Below, one piece after another: positions 56,906 to 64,000 of a stretch of DNA of 64,000 nucleotides. Position 1 is the stretch's first letter. Every line of letters starts with the position of its first letter. The translations under genes were made by a program, and so were the position numbers. This stretch comes from Cyathus striatus (taxonomy: Eukaryota > Basidiomycota > Agaricomycetes > Agaricales > Nidulariaceae): assembly GCA_025738555.1 (NCBI GenBank), contig JAOVFP010000009.1, positions 3,782,001-3,846,000 on the forward strand. Reading direction: 5' to 3'. The notes beneath the pieces were generated by a model. That model had not been told where the DNA came from. It saw only the letters and a program-made list of their open reading frames with translations, and did not search any database.

Positions 56906-59900
56906 GAGAAGGGGGGAAAAGGAACCTGATATTCAACAAGTGTAAAGTACTGTACTTAAATAGGTACAGAACAATGTAAATGAGTGAACTATTAAAAACC
57001 GACACGAGGCTGATTTTACGGTACAGGCAGAATGCCTGCTCTACAATATATTATTCAAATTCTGAAATATGTAAGAATTAGTAAAACCTGTGAGTTGTGA
57101 TACCCATGGGTATGGGTACAGGTTGAGCTCCAGACACCCATGGGTTACCTGTGATGTTGCCTAGAGCCTCAGAAGGATTATTCTTGGATATTGTGCAGTT
57201 GATGGTCATTGAAATTTTACTTACTATATTTGTCACAAATAAAGAAATAGGGCCAACAAGCAGCAAAGCCCACTACCTACCTTAGATTGCTGTATGTAGT
57301 AAGGGGCAGGGGGTTTCTAATAATTTTCACCCACCATGCTATTTTCTCAGGAGTTCTGAATCAAACATGAAAAGAGCTTGGGGGTGAAGTACTAGACATT
57401 ATTATATTGCAAGAGTGCAGGAACATCAGCAAAACATGTAAAATTTTAAGGTGTCTTTCAGTGTCTCTTAAAATACCAAAAAGTCAATAAAGACTGATAA
57501 TGACATAAAAGAACAAAAACCCCAGTGTCTTTCTAAACAAAGAGGAAAGGACAAAGATAATGACACACCTTAAACATTGATGCAGCCCTCCACCCTCCCA
57601 TAATTGTGATGACAAAATTTCTGAGAGTATACTCTCATGGCATGTGAGACAGACCTATAGAATGTAACCAGGTATTAGATCTAGCACTGATCATTGACAG
57701 AAGTGAGCAAGCAAAGGCTGCAGAACCAACAACAGCCTGAGAGTGATCAGAAAGTGAATGGATCTTTCAGAATCTTGGTGAAAACCAGCCTAGCTAATGG
57801 TGCACCAGAGAGCATACCAGCAAAGAGATAGAATATTGCAGATGCCAATGTAAGGAAAGCAAGTAGAGCTTCAAGGAAGAGCATGGGTGGAGTCACTGGA
57901 GGAAGGAAAGAAGGGTTGGGGTATTGACATGAACACATCAGTTTCTAGCTAGGGATTAGAGTGGAGCTTCAAACAGCATAGTAGTCTCAACTTCTGTGGG
58001 CCGCTCTTATGGAAAGCCTAACAACCACGCTCAATCCCATCAAATGGAATTATGATCCAACTGTCGGCTTCTCAGGCTCTTCGGTTAGCACTTACGTAAT
58101 TGCCTGTGTAAACCCATATTTACATTGGCTACAATTACTTACATGTTTTTGCCTCAATCACTGCTCTTACATTGCATTTTACACCGTTAATAGTACCATT
58201 TTAAGAATTCAGTATTCTCAATAACCCTGAAAATCCAAGACTGTAAGTAATGTGTGTGAGTCACGAGTGTGAATGTGAAGATCACAATTTAATCGTCACA
58301 CTCATAGTATACATTCATGCTCATGCACACATTTCACTGCACTTTTCTTATATGAGAGTCAGTATAACAGTACCAATGTAATAGTGAGCAAGAGTGTGAC
58401 TTGTGAGATTTTAATGGAGATAGCTTTAAACAGATAGTCAAATTTATAGTTAGGAAAAGCAAAGTTCTTCCTGTAGCATCATAGTGTTTCAAACCTCAGA
58501 ATGTGACGAGCATGAAGTTTAAAGTGTAAACACAAGATAATAAACATTGGTTGCAACAAGTTCAGATTGATGGCGTGAAACAAATTTTTATCACGATTTG
58601 AGCATGTAGAGTTGAGCATGAAATTAAATTCCATTCATCTAAACATCTTACTCAAAATTGCACTATCGGTACTAATGGGATAACAGTAATATGATAACAA
58701 TGTTTGTATTTGACGAGTGTAAATACGAATTGAATTGTCTTTACTTTTCATCTTGTTCCAGCTAATAATCTATTTCGAACTAAGTATGGCACAGTTGTAA
58801 GCACTTGAATCCAGCGAATTAATGTAGTACTTGGAGTAAGTCAGCTCGTAACTTCGCACTCGACTGACCAGTTTGATATTTGGCATTGGTACAAATGATT
58901 ATGGCCACCACCTCAAGGTGTAGCCGTCTCATCCATTCTTTGTAATTTAAATAATAGCAGGCACAGAAACACATGTCTGGTACAATGGGTAATGATGTTT
59001 GGGCCATTCTTGTCTAGCTTTATTTTAGGCTGTGTAGATAACCAGGGATTAGTCCGTTGGCCGTAGTGCAGTATCAGTGCGCATTCAGCACTAACTATTC
59101 AAATTATTAAACTATACATGGATAAAAGATCACAAGGTCATTTAAAGTAGAATTTAATGTGGCATCATTACAGCTTCAGGCCCAAACATCTTAATTGCAA
59201 ATAACGAATAAATAGGAGCAGCAGTGAATGGCACTCGCAAGAACAGCGAGACCCACGACACCGCCAAGAAAAATGAATTATTGCAGTTGACTTTGATGCT
59301 GCTCAAAAAAATAGAGTGAAGAAATAGTCAGGAATAGTGAAGAAATAATAGGCCACGAACATGAGGCCAAAGAAATAAAGGGGACGAAGAGAAAAGATAA
59401 GAACAATAATAGAACAATAAAAAGAGCTATATATGGTTAAATGTTTTATTGCAAGGAAGAGGGAGGGTAGATAGACACAAAAGATTGAGAATGAAGCGTC
59501 ATCAAGTACCTGTCTAGAGCAGTAGAGCGACGAAGTTAGTAAGAACAGAAAACTATCGATATAAAACGCACCTGGTGCAGGAGGATGAAGGATGCGTAGC
59601 ATCTAATCCTTGCAATTCTCTTTGAAACCAAAGGGTGGAGGTCAGCTGCCGAGAAGGAGGGTGTGATCCACACCAATTGAAAATGATGATGATGTGTTAA
59701 GTCAGATCTATCTCACAAGTCGAGGCAGAGCGAATGCTGACTCACCCGGTCTTGACCTTGTTATGAGTGCGTATACATGAAGTCTCATTTGAAACCTACC
59801 GCTCCTTGATGATTGGTCCAGTGCAAGTCTTCACCTTGAGCTGCAATTGATTTGCAGGTTATTCAGTGTTGGGAATTAAGGTTATTGATGTTGAGGAGTC

Positions 59901-61379
59901 GAGACATTCCTCAGAATTGGAAACAGTGTCTGGATGGTGCAAGAAAATATATATTTTGACGAATGAACAGAGATAAAGCGGGGAGTAGTGGGAGGAGACT
60001 GGGAGGAGTTGGAGATTGTGCAGAGATGCAAGTCGAATGCATACGGATGCATCATGCAAACATGACATGATCTGCCCGGTAATGATTACATAATAAGATC
60101 TTCAACATCTTGGGTTTTTGAATAATCCAAGTTCCTTAGTGCTAGAAAAGCAGCTTTGAACACTTGAATACATAGTTATATATTTGATTTTTGATTTATA
60201 AATAAGTAGGTATGGAATTGCATTCATATGTGAGCATTACGAAATATTAAATTCTAACCGAGAAAGCCGTGATGCCGGATGTCGGAAATCAATTTCACCT
60301 GATGAAATTGAGCGTGATTGTTAGACTTTCCGAGTTTGTAGTCCCCTGTTACTATCCGATTGGATCTCTCAGGGACATATGTATTCTCACGGTTCATTTC
60401 GCTGTCAACCTGCACGCCTAACTGGGCATTTATTCATCATTCCGTGAGCCAATTTGCGTGGTTAGCCACTATTACTGTTACTTAACTATTACTAATGTAT
60501 ATTTGTGGCCCTGTATGTGTCAGTTATCTTAATTTTGTGTCGTTATTTGTAGAAATAGATATCCATAAATTTAGTCTATGCACATGAGGAGAGTAGTTAG
60601 ATAGTATATATATGTGTCGGGTAAGTACGAGTTGTAGAGGAACAGTAAATAGGATATCTCACCTCAGTGCAGTGTATGAATACAACAACTGAGGTGTAAT
60701 GATGTATCTAATGTCTATATATACTGTCTAAGAGTGCCACTGGAGCGTACAGTAAGTAAAATGGAGAAATAAATAGGAATATAATATCTTGAGGCGTACT
60801 GTGTTGAAACCTTTATGCGCTTAGATCAACATTATTATTGCGTTATTCCTTTGTCACACACCTTCTTTTGTCATGAAACCATTACTCAGCTATATACATT
60901 TTAGTCCCCATTCCTTGGTGATCTTTGGTGTACTATCGTGTCAATTATTAACATTTACCTTCAGTTGTAGCAAGTATCATTTGATATTATAAGTATTTCT
61001 TTAGCCTTTCTGGTCACTTGTATTCTTTCTCCTTTGCAAATCATATCCAGTGGTTATCATACATTATTTTGGCTCTTATTTCGTACTGGGGCACATTTAA
61101 ATAGTCATAAAAACACTGTATTTCTACTATTATATAAATTTCATTTTACATTTGGTGCTACAAATAGCACGACTTCCAACACTACATAGAATCAGTGTAC
61201 ATTACTATATTACTTAAATTATATTCGACAAGCATAGTATATTAATCAAGATGAGACCAAAAACTTCATGCTTACTGGTAAGTATATTGAACACAGTTAA
61301 AAACCACTGGTTCCGCATTTAATATCGCATTTTTATTCTATTTATCTTAATTTTACATGAATCTAACTATATTCATGCC
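56906..61379. other. Gene-poor region, only weak candidates
   Basis: No gene could be assembled. A minus frame at 57747-57938 reads MLFLEALLAFLTLASAIFYL, a plausible membrane segment, and a minus frame at 59303-59602 is hydrophobic throughout; neither has splice partners and both may be composition effects. CACCTCAG...CTGAGGTG at about 60660-60695 forms an 8-bp hairpin stem. The rest is AT-rich unique sequence. Confidence 0.4.
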
Positions 61380-62335
61380 TTACATACTCATATTTACCAA
61401 AAATGATGGCAGTTCCCACACTTTTGGAGAGCAATTTATTGGTTAGTCCACATTGTAATGACTATAGAGCATCACACTCTGCTTGGAACATCTTGAAAAC
61501 TTGGTAATATGTACTATCTTAATTTCACTACCACTATGCAAAAATATGATCTTCATAGATTACTGTATATTGTGATATACATGCTGTAAATGTTAGACAC
61601 TCTTTATTTCATGTATCTTGTTAAGTAGCTCATAGATGACTCCATAGTGGGATATTCCATTTGAAATCTTGGATATATGTTTTTTATAATATAAAGTATA
61701 CAATTCCAAAATTTTATCCTTAGGGGACTACTTGAAATTGAGATATTTAGGCATTTACATTGACCTTCCTACTTATCAGGTCTGAGCAGGTTGGAAACTC
61801 CATGTTTAAATACTGTATAGACTGCTGAGACATTTCTATAACTCAAATATACATGTAGATTGACTGCAATATATGAATTATGTTTGAAATGGATGGCATT
61901 TATTTCAGATAGGGCAATATATTCACTGATACAAGATGAGATACTCAAATCAAATGATTGTAATCAATCTTATGACTCTTATTCTAGGTCAATGGACTGG
62001 ATAAATATTATATAACTTGGCTATTCAATCGTTCAACATACTGACTATATGTTTAAAAAAAATTGCACTATTCCTCAGTTTACAAGCAATTATATTAGTA
62101 AATGAATTATTTCTTTGTGAAAATTTGAAATAACATAAAAAATGCATATATCTCAACATTAAACAGCCATGGTAATATATAAATTTGCATAAATGTACAT
62201 CACACCATATAGTGTGTGTATTTAAGATTTCAAAGTGTTCTGGGCAGAGTGTGATGCTCTACATTGTAGTTAAAGTGATGAAGTGTTCTCCAAAGTGTGG
62301 GAACTGCCATCATTTTTGGTAAATATGAGTAACAT
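61380..62335. mobile_element. Inverted-repeat element, ~960 bp, arms ~115 bp
   Basis: ACTCATATTTACCAAAAATG with ATGGCAGTTCCCACACTTT (61387-61432) recurs as its reverse complement at about 62285-62331; the homology extends through GAGCATCACACTCTGC (about 61468, and inverted at about 62248). The interior is about 720 bp of very AT-rich DNA with no open frame. Size and structure fit a MITE or a local inverted duplication. No target duplication established. Confidence 0.6.
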
Positions 62336-63235
62336 ACTAGAAAATATTTACTTGGGAATTCAGGGTGCAATGCGTACTGGTGCTCCTCAAGGGCACCTTT
62401 CTCTTGCACACAAGGCGGCATGCAGCCAAACAATGGGAGGCCAATACCAAACACTTGGTTCAGTTGTGAGAATGAACCAGTGTGTTCCTGGGTTTCGCTG
62501 GCATCAGCAATTTCCATATTTGGACCAGATCTGTGAATCAAATAGTAACAGGGGACACATCACCGAGACTTTCCATAGCTCTCGCATCAAGATACTTATC
62601 AAGACTCGAGTCTACTGGGCAACTACTGGGTGTGTCGGGCAATATTGATGTAATTCCATGGACCATAAGTATAAAATCAAGTCATGACAATTGATGAAAG
62701 TTTCGAGCTTATGTCATGCAGTGATCAACCAGTTTAAGCACTTAGTAGCATTAAAATATTATCCTAACCTTGCACTCAAGTTGCCCATCTACTTTGCTGT
62801 TAAAATCAGCTGCAGTGAACTTCCTTAACCAGCTTTTGCAAAAAGACTCAAGGAAACCAAAAGACGGTAATGCTTACAAAAGCCTCAAAAATACGTCTAA
62901 AGATGCTAGAATTCAAAGATATAAAAGAGAAATACGACCTGAAAAGATGAAGACATGTGAAGGATCCACATGTCTTGCTAATGGAGATGTATTCCTAGAT
63001 TACAGATTTGATGTACCATGGACCTGCGAGCTCCTTTTATACCTTCATGATCAATCAAATTCCCGCGTCTACATCCCTCAAATCATATAATGAAAAGTAT
63101 CATCAAATTAGATTATTATTTCAAAAGCAGGTGGTGACTCACCCCTCACACATTGGACAGAGTCGTCCTACACAACTAAGTTCTCAGACTTTGGGAACTG
63201 CTGATATAATTAGCTTTATGTTTACGGTGAAGTAA
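62336..63235. other. Possible exon fragments, both strands
   Basis: On the minus strand, after a TTCACAG acceptor-like site (near 62535), one frame reads SGPNMEIADASETQEHTGSF then SQLNQVFGIGLPLFGCMPPC. On the plus strand, 62830-63090 reads NQLLQKDSRKPKDGNAYKSL then EKMKTCEGSTCLANGDVFLD. Both have some coding character but no acceptable start codon and no consistent exon chain. They may be ends of decayed genes. Confidence 0.25.
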
Positions 63236-64000
63236 GAAAGTGAGGAAAGTGGAGGGAGGAACAATGCGAGGATAGAGGTGAAAGAGGGAGGTCAAACGAG
63301 AAAAAAAAATGACAAAGAATGAAGATGGAGGAGGGAAGTAGGATGAAACGTAGGAAGTAAGTAAAACAAGCTGAAGGAAATCACAATGAAAAGACCCACC
63401 GAACCTCCCAAAACATCACACAATGTTCACCCTTCACGATCCCCCACAATGCAGTTAACTGACCCACCCCATTTCCACACTCTCCAGTGACAAGAGCAGA
63501 CTCAAAGGATGACCTTTATGCTGTATCTTGAAGCTGGTAATAGAGATAGAAATATCTGCACAGGGTGTACCCTGCACTGCACCTCTTCTTGTTTCAATGG
63601 TACCTGTCATTCTCAATCTCATTTCCAAGGAAAAGCAAGTGAAGAACTCGAACTGCACAATTCAACGCCCCACAGTCACCTATGCATGCATGACCAGTGG
63701 TATGTCTCAGTGAGAGAGGGGACGTGACGCAGCTGATGTACAGACACAGCATTGGTGATATGATGACTTATCCCAAGGATGGAGATTGTTGCATTGATAT
63801 GTTGGCTGGAGAGAGTATAAGGAAGGTGGATCTGTGATGTAAACAAGGTTAGAGACAGTATAAGTATGACAAGATGGGGAATGGCGGAAGTGAAGTATCG
63901 TAGTCAGGATGAGGAAGTGGGATGGGAGAATAAACTAGAAAGAATAGTGCTAGGAAGGAGTAGGGATGAAGCATAGGAGGCAGGGAAGTAGAAGGAAGAG
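63236..64000. other. Purine-rich tracts, no gene
   Basis: 63236-63365 and 63770-64000 are strongly A/G-rich on the plus strand (GAGGAAAGTGGAGGGAGGAA, AGGAAGGAGTAGGGATGAAG). Such tracts can adopt triplex structure and often mark gene flanks. Overlapping short frames at 63455-63727 on both strands look like shadows of one another and are not accepted. Confidence 0.45.

Noticed and set aside
59303..59602. 99-aa minus-strand multi-pass membrane protein
   Set aside because: Hydrophobicity follows from A-rich plus-strand sequence read as TTT/TTC/CTT codons; no homologous motif and no exon partners.

Overview
The window looks like repeat-rich nuclear DNA of an agaricomycete (mushroom-forming) basidiomycete. 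Three things point there: the genes I can assemble have many short introns (mostly 45-60 bp, GT...AG); one minus-strand gene (9784-11836) carries the cysteine clusters of the CxC5/CxC6 type that accompany KDZ (Kyakuja-Dileera-Zisupton) DNA transposons in Agaricomycetes; and the base composition is AT-rich with large satellite fields and CpG-depleted repeat copies. There is no bacterial operon structure, no rRNA and no convincing tRNA. I cannot name the species.

Layout. 1-7350: mostly unrecognised DNA, with a decayed multi-exon gene (2059-4659) and an inverted-repeat element (5346-6862). 7350-9600: a ~70-bp minisatellite, then a 102-bp satellite with a higher-order duplication. 9784-14882: the only compact cluster of apparently intact genes: a 625-aa KDZ-associated CxC protein (minus), a divergent 329-aa coiled-coil protein (plus), and a 122-aa basic protein in four exons (plus). 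15120-26510 (block A): a ~175-bp tandem array, 224-bp repeats, a 19-exon gene (17712-21366, predicted 890 aa) and a 320-bp satellite whose last part is inverted. 26511-33000: an uncharacterised gene with an in-frame stop (27306-29111), and a large inverted pair of TGTCACA/TGTGACA arrays around an LTR-like sequence. 33000-45830 (block B): a second copy of block A in the same order (181-bp array, promoter-side repeats, gene, 320-bp satellite), but its gene is broken and many CpG sites have become TpG or CpA. 45831-49008: fragments of decayed genes. 49009-52203: a 3.2-kb element with ~362-bp terminal inverted repeats and a two-exon gene. 52204-64000: dispersed and tandem repeats, one near-perfect 47-bp palindrome, an inverted-repeat element at 61380-62335, and little coding signal.

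The most interesting object is the block A gene. Its middle is built of repeated exon families that all begin and end in intron phase 1, so exons could be added, lost or fused without breaking frame; the paralogous block B allows the process to be read by comparison. The CxC gene and its divergent coiled-coil neighbour look like a KDZ-related cassette lying in a place where block B has satellite directly abutting satellite. All gene structures were assembled by hand from splice signals and reading frame; none has been compared with a database or transcripts.
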